From the NCBI RefSeq assembly GCF_937871615.1, contig NZ_CALMPA010000002.1, forward strand, positions 1 through 32,613: a stretch of 32,613 nt of DNA, written 5' to 3'. Positions within the stretch are counted from its first letter, which is position 1. Each line of letters opens with the position of its first letter. Source of the stretch: an uncultured Sphingomonas sp. GTDB taxonomy: Bacteria > Pseudomonadota > Alphaproteobacteria > Sphingomonadales > Sphingomonadaceae. The position numbers and the translations under genes are program-made. The notes beneath the pieces were generated by a model. The model had not been told where the DNA came from, did not search any database, and was given only the letters and a program-made list of their open reading frames with translations. Of the stretch, positions 8,463 to 18,363 are shown piece by piece.

Positions 8463-10585
8463 GCGCACCGGCCCGTCCGGTGGCCGCGCAGCCGCTCGCC
8501 ACCTCCACCTTCGTGGTGGAGGGGATGCGCTGTGCGGGTTGCATCGCCAAGCTGGAGCAGGGGCTTGCCGCGCTGCCCGGCGTGGCCGCCGCGCGGGTCA
8601 ATTTCACCAATCGCCGGGTGCGCATCGACCATCTTGACGAAATCGCCGAAGACAGGCTGATCGGCGCGATCGACCAGATGGGCTTCACCGCGCACGCTTT
8701 CGCTGGAGACGCGACCGACAGCGGCAAACGCGAATCGCGCCGGCTGGTGCTCGCGATGGCGGTCGCCGGCTTCGCGATGATGAACATCATGCTGTTGTCG
8801 GTGGCGGTATGGTCCGGCGCGGACGGCGCGACGCGGCAATTGTTCCACTGGCTCTCCGCGCTGATCGCGCTGCCGACGGTCGCTTATTCCGGGCGCGTCT
8901 TCTTCACGAGCGCGTGGGGGGCGCTCAAGCGCGGGCGCACCAACATGGATGTGCCGATCTCGATCGGGGTGCTCGTGGCGCTCGCGATGAGTCTTTACGA
9001 AACCGCGCTCGGTGGGGCGCACGCCTATTTCGATGGCGTCGTCATGCTGCTGTTCTTCCTGCTCGGCGGGCGCTTTCTCGACAGCGTGATGCGCGATCGC
9101 GCGCGCGGTGGGGTCGATGCGCTGCTGCGCCGCTTGCCGGCGGAGGCGACGGTGATCGCGCGCGATGGCGGGCACCAGCGCCGCGCGATCGCCGAACTGG
9201 CGCCGGGAATGCGGCTGCTCGTCGCGGCGGGGGAGCGGATCGCGGCGGACGGCATTGTCGAGCACGGCGAGAGCGCGGTCGATCGCTCGCTGGTTACCGG
9301 GGAAAGCATCGCCGAGCCGGTGGCGCCCGGCGCGGAGGTGCTGGCGGGCACCGTCAACCTCGCCGCGCCGCTTACCGTCAGGGTGACGCGCGCGGGCGAG
9401 GCGACCGCGATTGCCGATATCGCGCGCCTGATGGAAAGCGCGGGCCAGGCCAAATCGGCCTATATGCGGATCGCGGACCGGGCCTCGCGCCTTTATGCGC
9501 CGGCGGTGCACACCCTTGCCGCGCTGACGCTCGCCGGCTGGCTGATCGCGGGGGCGGGGTGGCATGTCGCGCTGACCAATGCGGTGGCGGTGCTGATTAT
9601 AACCTGCCCGTGCGCGCTCGGCCTTGCGGTGCCGGTGGCGCAGGTCGTCGCCTCGGGCGCGCTGATGCGTGCCGGGGTGCTGGTGAAGGACGGTTCGGCG
9701 CTGGAGCGGCTGGCGAAGGCCGATGTGGCGCTGCTCGACAAGACGGGGACGATCACGCTCGGGCGCCCGGTGGTGATGGGCGGGCTGCCCGATGCCGCGG
9801 ACGAACGCGCCATTCTTCACGCGCTGGCGCGCGCCAGCCGCCATCCTGCCGCGATGGCGGCGGCGGCGGCGCTGGTCGACGAAGCGACCGCGCCGGTCAC
9901 GGATATCGTCGAGGAAGCCGGGCTGGGTGTGCGCGGCGCGGCGCGCGGCGTCGCGGTGCGACTTGGCCGACCGGGCTGGGCTGGCCCGGCGAGCGACGAT
10001 GCCTCGATCGTGTTTCGTATCGGTGGCGGCGTGTCGCACGAAATCCGCGTCGCCGATCGCGCGCGCGATGATGCGGCGGCGGCGCTCGCGCGGCTTGGCG
10101 CGGCGGGGCTGGCGCCGGAGATGGTTTCGGGCGACGCCCCGGCTGTGGTCGATGCGCTGGCCGCTGCGCTCGGCATCCCCGGCCGGGCGCGCGCGACGCC
10201 GCAAGACAAATATGCCATCGTTCGCGCCGCTGAGGCGGACGGGCGACGCGTGCTGATGGTGGGGGACGGGATCAACGACGGGCCGGCGCTCAAGGCGGCC
10301 TATGTCTCGATGGCGCCGGCGACCGCCAGCGACGTGGGGCAGATGGCGGCGGATCTCGTGTTCGTCGGCGGGCGGTTGATGGCGGTGCCGGTCGCGGTCT
10401 CCGCCGCGCGCCGCACGATGCGGGTGGTGGCGCAGAATTTCGCGCTGGCGATCGGTTACAACGTGCTCGCGGTGCCGCTGGCCGTTGCCGGCTTCGTCAC
10501 CCCGCTGATCGCGGCGCTGGCGATGTCAGGCTCGTCGCTGATCGTCGTCGCCAATGCGATGCGGCTCAGGGGCGCGGCGCGGTGA
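8459..10585 (+). CDS. ccoI: Cu-exporting P-type ATPase for cbb3 assembly
   Basis: CcoI (FixI) is a P1B-type ATPase that moves copper across the inner membrane to supply the CuB site of cbb3; it is distinct from detoxifying CopA pumps mainly by context. The 708-residue protein has an N-terminal heavy-metal domain (GMRCAGC, residues 22-28), the membrane CPC motif in ITCPCALGLAVP (about 382), the phosphorylation loop DKTGTITLGRP (about 427) and the hinge GDGINDGPAL (about 602). TGES is present as VTGESIAEP. The GTG at 8459 overlaps the ccoH stop. No alternative ATG is better placed. It also overlaps ccoS. Confidence 0.95.
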   Translation: MSAPARPVAAQPLATSTFVVEGMRCAGCIAKLEQGLAALPGVAAARVNFTNRRVRIDHLDEIAEDRLIGAIDQMGFTAHAFAGDATDSGKRESRRLVLAMAVAGFAMMNIMLLSVAVWSGADGATRQLFHWLSALIALPTVAYSGRVFFTSAWGALKRGRTNMDVPISIGVLVALAMSLYETALGGAHAYFDGVVMLLFFLLGGRFLDSVMRDRARGGVDALLRRLPAEATVIARDGGHQRRAIAELAPGMRLLVAAGERIAADGIVEHGESAVDRSLVTGESIAEPVAPGAEVLAGTVNLAAPLTVRVTRAGEATAIADIARLMESAGQAKSAYMRIADRASRLYAPAVHTLAALTLAGWLIAGAGWHVALTNAVAVLIITCPCALGLAVPVAQVVASGALMRAGVLVKDGSALERLAKADVALLDKTGTITLGRPVVMGGLPDAADERAILHALARASRHPAAMAAAAALVDEATAPVTDIVEEAGLGVRGAARGVAVRLGRPGWAGPASDDASIVFRIGGGVSHEIRVADRARDDAAAALARLGAAGLAPEMVSGDAPAVVDALAAALGIPGRARATPQDKYAIVRAAEADGRRVLMVGDGINDGPALKAAYVSMAPATASDVGQMAADLVFVGGRLMAVPVAVSAARRTMRVVAQNFALAIGYNVLAVPLAVAGFVTPLIAALAMSGSSLIVVANAMRLRGAAR

Positions 10586-10785
10586 ACAGCGTTGGCGTTC
10601 TCATCCCGATCGCGCTCGTCCTTGGCCTTTCCGGGCTGGCGGCCTTCTTCTGGGCGGTGCGTTCGGGCCAGTACGACGACATTGATGGCGCCGCGCTGCG
10701 CATTCTCAACGATGATGCGCCGCACGACGATCGGAACGGTTCCGATGGCCTCGCTGACGGGGAAAAGGCGCGGTCGCGCGAATAG
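10582..10785 (+). CDS. ccoS: cbb3 maturation protein CcoS
   Basis: CcoS (FixS) is a small membrane protein needed for loading cofactors into cbb3. The 67-residue product has one helix (LIPIALVLGLSGLAAFFWAV) followed by RSGQYDDIDGAALRIL, the diagnostic motif of the family. The tail is acidic and variable. The GTG at 10582 overlaps the ccoI stop. It is the last gene of the cco run; a strong hairpin follows at 10824. Confidence 0.95.
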   Translation: MNSVGVLIPIALVLGLSGLAAFFWAVRSGQYDDIDGAALRILNDDAPHDDRNGSDGLADGEKARSRE

Positions 10786-10823
10786 TTTGCGGCGCGGCGC
10801 ATCGCGCACGCCTGGGGTGATAT

Positions 10824-10861
10824 CGCCCGCTTTCCCGACCGAGAGCCGGGGAAAGCGGGCG
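10824..10861. terminator. Hairpin between convergent ccoS and mucR
   Basis: A perfect 13-bp inverted repeat (arms CGCCCGCTTTCCC at 10824-10836 and its complement at 10849-10861, 12-base loop) lies between the ends of ccoS and the convergent mucR. There is no long T-run on either side, so it may be a GC-type bidirectional terminator or an mRNA-stabilising 3' stem. Confidence 0.7.
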
Positions 10862-10867
10862 TAACGC

Positions 10868-11368
10868 TCAGCCTTCGGCCTGCGGGGCGCCCTTGCGGCG
10901 ACCGCGACCCGAGGGCGCGCTTTCCGCTTCGGCCTTGCGCTTCATGCCCGGCTTGCGGCCCAGGCCGATCTTCTTGGCCATCGCGCGGCGCGCTTCCGAA
11001 TAGCTTTCCGCAACCATCGGATAATCCGGCTTCAGCCCATAACGCTGGCGATATTCTGCCGGAGTAAGCCCTTGGCCGGCAAGGTGACGGCGCAAAGTCT
11101 TATACTGTTTGCCGTCGATCATCGAGATGATGAAATCCTTGGACGCAAGCGATTTGCGCACCGAAACCGCCGGGACATATTCCGCCGCTGCTTCCGGCGC
11201 GCTGACCGACTCGGCCTCCGTGGAAAGGCCGGCGACCGCTTCATGCATCTTCTTCAGGAATGCGGGCACATCTTCGCCCGATGCACGGGTATTCGGGTTG
11301 GACAACCACGCGATGGTCAACTCGGTGGCAAGCTCTACCGTGTTGGTGTCGATGGCTTCTTCTGACAT
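10868..11368 (-). CDS. mucR: MucR/Ros-family regulator without zinc ligands
   Basis: MucR proteins are small nucleoid-associated regulators in alphaproteobacteria that bind AT-rich promoters and control surface polysaccharide, motility and cell-cycle genes. The 166-residue product shows the family layout: N-terminal helical part (ELTIAWLSNPNTR), then the DNA-binding domain SMIDGKQYKTLRRHLAGQG, then LTPAEYRQRYGLKPDYPMV and KKIGLGRK. In Ros the domain holds zinc with two Cys and two His. Here the Cys positions are Ser and Asp and the second His is gone, with only the RRHL His left, as in zinc-free Mesorhizobium loti homologues. ATG 11368 has AGGAG seven bases upstream and is preferred over a start at 11413. 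The tail is basic. Confidence 0.9.
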   Translation of the reverse strand: MSEEAIDTNTVELATELTIAWLSNPNTRASGEDVPAFLKKMHEAVAGLSTEAESVSAPEAAAEYVPAVSVRKSLASKDFIISMIDGKQYKTLRRHLAGQGLTPAEYRQRYGLKPDYPMVAESYSEARRAMAKKIGLGRKPGMKRKAEAESAPSGRGRRKGAPQAEG

Positions 11369-11727
11369 GGGGCGCTCCTGCGAGTTTCTGGGATTGTCAA
11401 TAGCAGCGAACATTCATTCGTCAATATCTCGCCAGAGATTGCGGGCAAGTACTATTGTCAGATGCCAAGAACAGCCATGTCCGTACAGATATTCCGCGCG
11501 GCGAAACCACATCGGGCGAGTCATCGTGCGACAATTGAAGATATGGGGAATTTCCCTATCGCGTTAACAATGCAGGACAGTACGCCGAACCTGTCGCCGG
11601 TGACAGGTTTGTTGTATTGCACACTATCATCGCGCGCGATCCGGTGCGCCGATATGATACAAATGTTGCCGCGCTGAAATATTTGAGATCGAACAATCAA
11701 GCTGATTCATTCAGCCGCGATCGGCGG
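11369..11727. other. Long intergenic region between mucR and the hut terminator
   Basis: No convincing gene is seen here. The stretch is clearly less GC-rich than its surroundings. It contains two direct copies of GTCAATA (11396-11402 and 11420-11426) upstream of mucR, possible sites for control of mucR. It also has a small palindrome GGGAA-T-TTCCC (11546-11556) and an 8-bp hairpin (AACCTGTC at 11588-11595, complement at 11602-11609) followed by T-rich DNA on the plus strand. The hairpin could end an unannotated small RNA, but no clear plus-strand promoter was seen. Confidence 0.6.
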
Positions 11728-11763
11728 AAAAAGAAACGCCGCCACGCTTGGCGCGCGGCGGCG
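11728..11763 (-). terminator. Intrinsic terminator of the hutIHGU operon
   Basis: Read on the minus strand after the hutU stop, a 7-bp GC stem (CGCCGCC/GGCGGCG, 11763-11757 and 11743-11737) closes a loop that can pair further, and is followed by TTTCTTTTT (11736-11728). This is a standard Rho-independent terminator at the expected place. Confidence 0.85.
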
Positions 11764-11787
11764 AACAAGACAGTCGTTAAAATGCGA

Positions 11788-13446
11788 TCAGGTGATAATC
11801 GCGGGAAGATCCAGCCGTTTGTCCCGCGCGCAATCAAGTGCGATATCATAGCCGGCATCCGCGTGGCGCATCACGCCGGTTGCGGGATCGTTCCACAACA
11901 CGCGCTCAAGCCTTCGTGCTGCCTCGGGTGTGCCGTCTGCTACGATCACCATGCCGGCGTGCTGCGAATAGCCTATGCCGACCCCGCCGCCATGATGCAG
12001 CGAAACCCATGTCGCGCCCGAGGCGGTGTTGAGCAGCGCGTTGAGCAAGGGCCAGTCGGACACCGCATCCGAGCCGTCGCGCATCGCTTCCGTCTCGCGG
12101 TTGGGGGAGGCGACGGAACCGGAATCGAGGTGATCGCGCCCGATCACCACCGGGGCCTTCAACTCGCCCCTCGCCACCATTTCGTTGAACGCGAGGCCGA
12201 GCCGGTGCCGGTCGCCCAGCCCGACCCAGCAGATGCGGGCGGGCAGGCCCTGAAAGTGGATGCGCTCCCGCGCCATGTCGAGCCAGCGGTGGAGGTGGGC
12301 GTTGTCGGGCAGCAACTCCTTCACCTTGGCATCGGTGCGGTAGATATCCTCCGGGTCGCCGGAGAGGGCGGCCCAGCGGAACGGGCCGATGCCGCGACAG
12401 AATAGCGGGCGGATATAGGCCGGCACGAAGCCGGGGAAGGCGAAGGCGTTCGTCACGCCTTCGTCCTTCGCCACCTGACGGATGTTGTTGCCGTAATCGA
12501 CCGTCGGCACGCCCGTCGCCTGGAACGCGAGCATCGCCTCGACATGCCGTGCCATCGACGCGCGGGCGGCGGCGGCGACGGTCGCCGGATCCTGCTCGCG
12601 CACGGCGATCCAGCGCTCGACCGTCCAGCCGGCGGGAAGATAGCCGTTCACCGGATCGTGCGCGCTGGTCTGATCGGTCAGCAGGTCGGGGCGGATCCCG
12701 CGCGCATAAATCTCGGGCAGTAGTTCAGCCGCATTGCCGAGCAGGCCGACCGATACCGGCGCCGTGGCATTGGCGATGATTTCCAGCGCCTCATCAAGGC
12801 TGGTGGTGGCGCGATCGAGATAGCCGGTGCGCAGGCGCATCTCGATCCGGCTCTGCTGGCATTCGATCGCCAGGCACGACGCGCCCGCCATCACTGCTGC
12901 GAGCGGCTGCGCGCCGCCCATCCCGCCAAGCCCGGCGGTGAGCAGCCATTTGCCCGAAAGATCGCCGCCATAATGCTGGCGCCCCATCTCCACGAATGTC
13001 TCATACGTGCCCTGCACGATGCCCTGCGTGCCGATGTAGATCCAGGAGCCGGCGGTCATCTGGCCATACATTGCCAGGCCCTTGCGATCGAGTTCGTCGA
13101 AATGCTCCCAGGTCGCCCATTTCGGCACGAGATTGCTGTTCGCGATCAGCACGCGCGGCGCGTCGGCGTGGGTGCGGAACACGCCGACCGGCTTGCCGGA
13201 CTGGATCAGCAGCGTCTGATCGTCCTCCAGCCGCCGGAGCGTCTCGACGATCTTGTCGTAGCTTTCCCAATCACGCGCGGCGCGACCGATCCCGCCATAG
13301 ACGACCAGTTCCTCCGGTCGCTCGGCGACATCGGGGTGGAGGTTGTTCATCAGCATCCGCAAGGGCGCTTCGGTGAGCCAGCTTTTGGCGGAAAGCGCGG
13401 TGCCGGTGGCGGGCTTGATGACGCGGGTGGGATCGAGACGGGTCAT
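11788..13446 (-). CDS. hutU: Urocanate hydratase
   Basis: HutU adds water to urocanate to give 4-imidazolone-5-propionate, the second step of histidine breakdown, using tightly bound NAD+. The 552-residue cytosolic protein has the NAD-binding loop [10 protein letters not shown] (residues 172-180), [14 protein letters not shown], and [10 protein letters not shown] with the conserved Cys near 406, equivalent to the catalytic Cys of the Pseudomonas putida enzyme. The length is normal. It is the last gene of the minus-strand hut operon, its ATG overlapping the hutG stop by four bases, and is followed by an intrinsic terminator. Confidence 0.98.
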   Translation of the reverse strand: MTRLDPTRVIKPATGTALSAKSWLTEAPLRMLMNNLHPDVAERPEELVVYGGIGRAARDWESYDKIVETLRRLEDDQTLLIQSGKPVGVFRTHADAPRVLIANSNLVPKWATWEHFDELDRKGLAMYGQMTAGSWIYIGTQGIVQGTYETFVEMGRQHYGGDLSGKWLLTAGLGGMGGAQPLAAVMAGASCLAIECQQSRIEMRLRTGYLDRATTSLDEALEIIANATAPVSVGLLGNAAELLPEIYARGIRPDLLTDQTSAHDPVNGYLPAGWTVERWIAVREQDPATVAAAARASMARHVEAMLAFQATGVPTVDYGNNIRQVAKDEGVTNAFAFPGFVPAYIRPLFCRGIGPFRWAALSGDPEDIYRTDAKVKELLPDNAHLHRWLDMARERIHFQGLPARICWVGLGDRHRLGLAFNEMVARGELKAPVVIGRDHLDSGSVASPNRETEAMRDGSDAVSDWPLLNALLNTASGATWVSLHHGGGVGIGYSQHAGMVIVADGTPEAARRLERVLWNDPATGVMRHADAGYDIALDCARDKRLDLPAIIT

Positions 13447-14237
13447 TGCGCGAAATCCAGACAGGCGTTGAGGATATGGCGCAGCGTTTCTGAAAGCGGC
13501 GCGGCGAAGGCGGGGTCGAAAGCGGGCGGCCAGTTGGCCTCCCCTGGCAAGGCGGGTTCGGCGGCATAGCCACGGATCGCCAGCTCCATCTGGATCGCGT
13601 GGACGCCATTTTCGGGCTGGCCGTAATGGCGCGTCGTCCAGCCGCCCTTGAAGCGACCGTTGACGATCTGATCGCGCGAGCAGGCGGCAGAGACGGCGGC
13701 GGTCAGCGCCGGATCGCAGGTAGTGTCGCCGTTGGTGCCGATGTTGAATTGCGGCAGTTCGCCGTCGAACAGGCGCGGGATGCGGCTACGGATCGAATGC
13801 GCGTCATAGAGCACGATGCGGGCGTGATTGGCGCGCAGCCGGGCGATCTCGGCGGCGAGTGCTGCGTGATAGGGATCGAAATATGCAGCGCGGCGTCGCG
13901 CGACCTCGGCGGCGTCGGGCGTGGGGTTCCTGTAGAGCGGCTCACCGTCAAACGTGGTGGTGGGGCAAAGCTCGGTCGTCGCCTGCCCCGGATAGAGCGA
14001 GGCGCCCGATGGATCGCGGTTCGCGTCGATCACGCTGCGCGAGATGGTGGTGCGCACGATCGTTGCGCCAAGATCGGCGGCGAAGGCATAGAGCTTCTCG
14101 ATATGCCAGTCCGCATCGCGCCGGGCGAGCCATGGCGACGCGAAATGCGCCTCAAGCCCCGCGAGATCGGTGCCGGTGTGCGGCATCGCGACGATCAGCG
14201 GCGCGGTGCCGCGGTGGATATGGAGCCAGCCGGTCAT
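13443..14237 (-). CDS. hutG: N-formylglutamate deformylase
   Basis: This HutG type hydrolyses N-formyl-L-glutamate to glutamate and formate, the last step of the five-enzyme histidine pathway. It belongs to the N-formylglutamate amidohydrolase family, not to the formiminoglutamase (arginase-like) family that shares the hutG name. The 264-residue product shows [44 protein letters not shown] and [15 protein letters not shown], all family motifs with likely metal-binding His and Asp residues. Presence of hutF nearby supports the assignment. It overlaps hutH and hutU by four bases each. Confidence 0.96.
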   Translation of the reverse strand: MTGWLHIHRGTAPLIVAMPHTGTDLAGLEAHFASPWLARRDADWHIEKLYAFAADLGATIVRTTISRSVIDANRDPSGASLYPGQATTELCPTTTFDGEPLYRNPTPDAAEVARRRAAYFDPYHAALAAEIARLRANHARIVLYDAHSIRSRIPRLFDGELPQFNIGTNGDTTCDPALTAAVSAACSRDQIVNGRFKGGWTTRHYGQPENGVHAIQMELAIRGYAAEPALPGEANWPPAFDPAFAAPLSETLRHILNACLDFAQ

Positions 14238-15760
14238 GCCACGACACCGGGCAATGCGAAGCCGCTTGCCGTAACCAGCGCGCCCGATGATATCAGCGCG
14301 GTGGCTTTTTCCATATCGGGGGCGAAGTGGCGGTCGTTGTCGAGCGTCGGCACCTCGCCGCGGATCGCGGCGCGCGCCGCCTCCAGCGCGGCGGACGAGG
14401 CGAGCGGGGTGTGGAAATCACAGCCCTGCGCGGCGGCCAGCGCCTCGATGCCGATGATGTTGGCGGCGTTCGCGGCCATCGCCAGCAGGCGGCGGCTGCC
14501 GTGCGCCGCCATCGAGACATGATCCTCCTGATTGGCCGAGGTGGGAATCGAATCGACCGAGGCGGGATAGGCGCGCTGCTTGTTCTCGCTGACCAGCGCC
14601 GCCGCCGTCACCTGCGGGATCATGAAGCCGGAATTGAGGCCGGGGCGCGGGGTGAGGAATGCGGGCAGGCCCGACAATGCCGGATCGACCAGCATCGCGA
14701 TGCGGCGTTCGGCGATGTTGCCGATCTCGCAGATCGCGAGCGCGATCATGTCGGCGGCGAAGGCGACTGGCTCGGCGTGGAAATTGCCGCCCGACAGCGC
14801 CTCGTCCGTTTCGGGGAAGATCAGCGGGTTGTCGCTCACCCCATTCGCCTCGGTGGTGAGCGTCGCCGCTGCCTGGCGCAGCACATCGAGCGCGGCGCCC
14901 ATCACCTGCGGCTGGCAGCGCAGGCAATAGGGATCCTGTACGCGCGGATCATTCTCGCGGTGGCTGGCGCGGATCGCGCTGCCCGCCATCAGGTCGCGTA
15001 GCGCATCGCCGACCGCGATTTGCCCGGCATGGCCGCGCAGCACGTGGATGCGCGCGTCGAACGGCGCGTCGGAACCCTTGGCCGCCTCGGTCGACAGCGC
15101 GCCGGTGATGAGCGCGGCCTGGAACACGCGCTCGGTCTCGAACAGGCCGCCGAGCGCGTTCGCGGTGGAGAATTGCGTGCCGTTGAGCAAGGCCAGCCCC
15201 TCTTTCGGGCCAAGCTCCAGCGGCGACAGGCCGGCGCGGGCGAGGGCCTCGGCGGCGGGGAGGGTTTCCCCGTTCGCGGCCATCTCGCCTTCACCGATCA
15301 TCGCGGCGGCCATATGCGCGAGCGGGGCGAGATCGCCCGACGCGCCGACCGAGCCCTGGCACGGGATCACCGGCAGCAGATCGTTTGCCAGCATCGCCTC
15401 AAGCAGCGCGATAGTCTCCGGGCGCACGCCGGACGCGCCGACACCGAGGCTGGCGAGCTTGAGCGCGAGCATCAGGCGGACGACGCCCGCCGGAGACGGC
15501 GCGCCGACCCCGGCGGCATGGCTCAGCACGATATTGCGCTGGAGCGTGGCGAGATCCGCGTCGCCGATCCTGACGCTGGCGAGCTTTCCGAAGCCGGTGT
15601 TGATGCCGTAAACCGGCTCGTGCCGCGCGATGATCCGCGCGACAGCGGCGGCGCTTTCCGCGATGCGCGGCGCAGCGCTGGCGTGGAGCTTCGCGGGCGC
15701 GCCGCGATAGATGGCGCGCCAGTCGGCCAAAGGAACCTGGCCGGGAATAAGAACGATCAC
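14234..15760 (-). CDS. hutH: Histidine ammonia-lyase
   Basis: HutH removes ammonia from L-histidine to give trans-urocanate, the first step of the pathway. The 508-residue product has the self-cyclising Ala-Ser-Gly triad (residues 140-142, in [15 protein letters not shown]) that forms the MIO electrophile, together with [19 protein letters not shown] and [14 protein letters not shown]. The length matches characterised enzymes. I chose GTG 15760 because GGAGAGG lies just upstream and the protein then starts like other HutH proteins; it overlaps the hutI stop (GTGA). A much longer upstream frame runs through hutI and is not real coding. Confidence 0.97.
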   Translation of the reverse strand: MIVLIPGQVPLADWRAIYRGAPAKLHASAAPRIAESAAAVARIIARHEPVYGINTGFGKLASVRIGDADLATLQRNIVLSHAAGVGAPSPAGVVRLMLALKLASLGVGASGVRPETIALLEAMLANDLLPVIPCQGSVGASGDLAPLAHMAAAMIGEGEMAANGETLPAAEALARAGLSPLELGPKEGLALLNGTQFSTANALGGLFETERVFQAALITGALSTEAAKGSDAPFDARIHVLRGHAGQIAVGDALRDLMAGSAIRASHRENDPRVQDPYCLRCQPQVMGAALDVLRQAAATLTTEANGVSDNPLIFPETDEALSGGNFHAEPVAFAADMIALAICEIGNIAERRIAMLVDPALSGLPAFLTPRPGLNSGFMIPQVTAAALVSENKQRAYPASVDSIPTSANQEDHVSMAAHGSRRLLAMAANAANIIGIEALAAAQGCDFHTPLASSAALEAARAAIRGEVPTLDNDRHFAPDMEKATALISSGALVTASGFALPGVVA

Positions 15761-16947
15761 TTGCCTCTCCGAATGCGGGTGTGAAGCGGATTGAAACCGA
15801 TGCGATAGACAAGCTCCGCCGGGCGCTGGATGTCCCAGATCGCGAGGTCGCATTGCTTGCCGGGTTCGAGCGTGCCGATCGTATCGGCGCGACCCAATGC
15901 GCGGGCGGCGTTGATGGTCACGCCGCGCAACGCCTCGTCCACCGTCAGGCGGAAACAGGTCGCGGCCATGTTGAGCGCGAGCAGTAGCGAGGTGAGCGGC
16001 GATGTGCCGGGGTTGCAATCGGTGGCGATCGCGATCGGCACCCCGGCGGCGCGCAACGCGGCGATCGGCGGGAGCCTCGTCTCGCGGGTGAAATAGAAAG
16101 CGCCGGGAAGCAGGGTGGCGACGGTGCCGGCGGCGGCCATCGCGGCGACGCCGGCTTCATCGAGATGTTCAAGGTGATCGGCGGATAGCGCGCCATGCCG
16201 CGCCGCCAACGCCGCGCCGTGGAGATTGGAGAGTTGCTCGGCATGAAGCTTCACCGGCAGCGCGAAGCGCGCGGCGGCGGCGAAGACGCGTTCGGTCTGC
16301 TCAGGCGTGAAGCCGATGCCTTCGCAGAACGCATCGACCGCGTCGGCCAGCCCCGCGCGCGCGATCGCGGGGAGCATCGTGTCGCACACTTGGGCGATAT
16401 AGCCGTTCGCATCGCCGGCATATTCCGGCGGCAGCGCGTGCGCGCCGAGGAAGGTGGTGGTGACGCTCACTTCACGCACCGCGCCCAGTCGGCGCGCGGC
16501 GCGCAGCATCCGTGCTTCGCTGTCGAGTTCCAGGCCATAGCCGGATTTGATCTCGATCGTCGTCACCCCTTCGGCAATCAGCGCATCGAGCCGGGGGAGC
16601 GCGGCGGCGACCAGCGCATCCTCGCTGGCGGCGCGGGTGGCGCGCATCGTGGAGACGATCCCGCCGCCCGCACGCGCGATCTCCTCATAGGAGGCGCCGG
16701 CAAGCCGCAGTTCGAATTCGTGCGCGCGATCACCGGCGTGGACGAGATGGGTGTGGCAATCAATCAGCCCCGGCGTGATCCAGCGACCGGCGCAATCAAT
16801 CGTGTCGCGCGCGGGCGGCGCGGCGGCGGCGGGGCCGGCATAGACGATTACGCCTTCGGTGCAGGCGATTGCGCCAGCCTCCACGATGCCGAGGCCGGAG
16901 CCGGTCATCGTCGCGAGTCGGGCGTTGGTCCACAGACGATCAGCCAT
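15757..16947 (-). CDS. hutI: Imidazolonepropionase
   Basis: HutI opens the imidazolone ring of 4-imidazolone-5-propionate to give N-formimidoyl-L-glutamate, step three. The 396-residue amidohydrolase has the metal site [16 protein letters not shown] near residues 58-73, [24 protein letters not shown] and [10 protein letters not shown]. The length is normal. It is the first gene of the minus-strand operon hutIHGU. The ATG at 16947 has no clear ribosome site. A -10-like TATAAC on the minus strand (16975-16970) overlaps the operator, giving a short leader. Confidence 0.97.
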   Translation of the reverse strand: MADRLWTNARLATMTGSGLGIVEAGAIACTEGVIVYAGPAAAAPPARDTIDCAGRWITPGLIDCHTHLVHAGDRAHEFELRLAGASYEEIARAGGGIVSTMRATRAASEDALVAAALPRLDALIAEGVTTIEIKSGYGLELDSEARMLRAARRLGAVREVSVTTTFLGAHALPPEYAGDANGYIAQVCDTMLPAIARAGLADAVDAFCEGIGFTPEQTERVFAAAARFALPVKLHAEQLSNLHGAALAARHGALSADHLEHLDEAGVAAMAAAGTVATLLPGAFYFTRETRLPPIAALRAAGVPIAIATDCNPGTSPLTSLLLALNMAATCFRLTVDEALRGVTINAARALGRADTIGTLEPGKQCDLAIWDIQRPAELVYRIGFNPLHTRIRRGK

Positions 16948-16971
16948 CGGCGCATCATTGCAGTGTCCGGT

Positions 16972-16990
16972 TATAATGTATAGACATTAT
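16972..16990. promoter_or_regulatory. HutC operator overlapping divergent hutI/hutF promoters
   Basis: A perfect palindrome (ATAATGT-ATAG-ACATTAT, 16973-16990) lies in the 66-bp gap between hutI and hutF. Its core GTATAGAC fits the GT-N-TA-N-AC pattern of the HutC subfamily of GntR repressors. It overlaps a consensus plus-strand -10 TATAAT (16972-16977) for hutF and a minus-strand -10-like TATAAC for hutI. Bound repressor would block both promoters. hutC lies 1.4 kb away in the same cluster. Confidence 0.85.
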
Positions 16991-17013
16991 TGCGAGGCGA
17001 TCAGGAGACCATC

Positions 17014-18363
17014 GTGACGACGCTGCATTTTGCCGAAGCGATGCTCCCCGATGGCTGGGCGCATGACGTGCGGGTGACGATCGCGGACGGCGCGATCCTG
17101 TCGGTTCAGTGCGGCATTGCGGCAGCGCCGGATGACGAGCACCACGCGATCGCGCTGCCGGGGATGCCGAACCTGCACAGCCATGCGTTTCAGCGCGGGA
17201 TGGCGGGGCTGGCCGAGGTGGCGGGGCCGGGCGACGACAGTTTCTGGACGTGGCGCGAGGTGATGTATCGCTTCGCCACGCGCGTTTCGCCCGATGATCT
17301 GCTGTCGATCGCCGCGATGGCCTATGTCGAGATGCTGGAGGCCGGGTTCACCCGTGTCGGCGAGTTCCATTACCTACACCACGCCCCCGGTGGCGCGCCT
17401 TATGCGAACCGTTCCGCGATGAGCGCCGCGATCGTGGCGGCGGCGGCGGAGACGGGAATCGCGCTGACCCATCTGCCGGTATTCTATGCGCATGGCGGGT
17501 TCGGTGGCGCGGCACTGAGCGAGCGACAGGCGCGGTTCGCGCATGACCTTGATGGCTTCGCGCTGCTGCTGGACGGCGCGCGGGCGGCGTGCGCCGCATT
17601 GCCCGATGCGGTGGTGGGAATCGCGCCGCACTCGCTTCGCGCGGTGACGCCCGAGGAACTCGCCGCGCTGGAGACGCTGGCGCCCGAGGCGCCGATCCAT
17701 ATCCATATCGCGGAGCAAATGCGCGAGGTGGAGGATTGCCTTGCGTGGAGCGGTGCGCGGCCGGTCGAATGGCTGCTCGACCATGCGGCGGTGGACGCGC
17801 GCTGGTGCCTCGTCCACGCGACGCACATGACGGCGATGGAAACCGCACGGCTGGCGCGATCGGGCGCGGTTGCGGGGCTATGCCCGATCACCGAGGCCAA
17901 TCTCGGCGACGGCATCTTCCCGGCGGTGGATTTCCGCGCCGCTGGCGGCCGGTTTGGCGTGGGATCGGATTCGAACGTGCTGATCGACGCGGCGGAGGAA
18001 CTGCGGCTGCTAGAATATGGCCAGCGGCTCGAACGGCGCGCGCGCAATCTGCTGGGCGGCGGCGGATCGAGCGGCGACACCTTGTGGCGCGCGGCGGTTG
18101 ATGGCGGTGCGCGCGCGCTGGGCGTGGCCAGCGGCATCACGGCGGGCAATGCCGCGGATATCGTCTCGCTCGATCGTGACCACCCGGCGCTCGTCGCGCG
18201 GGGTGGGGCCGCGCTTACGGATGCCCTGGTTTTCGCGAGCGCACGCGGCGTGGTCGATTGCGTATGGCGGCGCGGGGTGAAACGGGTGACGGGGGGGCGC
18301 CACGTCGCGCGCGGCGCGGTCGCCCGGCGCTATGCCGATTGCCTGGGCGGGCTGCTCGCGTGA
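17014..18363 (+). CDS. hutF: Formimidoylglutamate deiminase
   Basis: HutF hydrolyses N-formimidoyl-L-glutamate to N-formyl-L-glutamate and ammonia, the step before HutG in the five-step pathway. The 449-residue amidohydrolase shows PGMPNLHSHAFQRGMAGLAE with metal His residues near 54-56, VGEFHYLHH, IAPHSLRAV, HIHIAEQ, HATHM and GVGSDSNVLID. I take GTG 17014, six bases after AGGAG (17003-17007), over a TTG at 16990 that lies inside the operator. It is divergent from hutI and its stop overlaps the hutC start. Confidence 0.95.
   Translation: MTTLHFAEAMLPDGWAHDVRVTIADGAILSVQCGIAAAPDDEHHAIALPGMPNLHSHAFQRGMAGLAEVAGPGDDSFWTWREVMYRFATRVSPDDLLSIAAMAYVEMLEAGFTRVGEFHYLHHAPGGAPYANRSAMSAAIVAAAAETGIALTHLPVFYAHGGFGGAALSERQARFAHDLDGFALLLDGARAACAALPDAVVGIAPHSLRAVTPEELAALETLAPEAPIHIHIAEQMREVEDCLAWSGARPVEWLLDHAAVDARWCLVHATHMTAMETARLARSGAVAGLCPITEANLGDGIFPAVDFRAAGGRFGVGSDSNVLIDAAEELRLLEYGQRLERRARNLLGGGGSSGDTLWRAAVDGGARALGVASGITAGNAADIVSLDRDHPALVARGGAALTDALVFASARGVVDCVWRRGVKRVTGGRHVARGAVARRYADCLGGLLA

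Noticed and set aside
8372-10204. 610-codon minus-strand frame opposite ccoI
   Set aside because: Antisense shadow of a well-supported P-type ATPase, with no recognisable domain.
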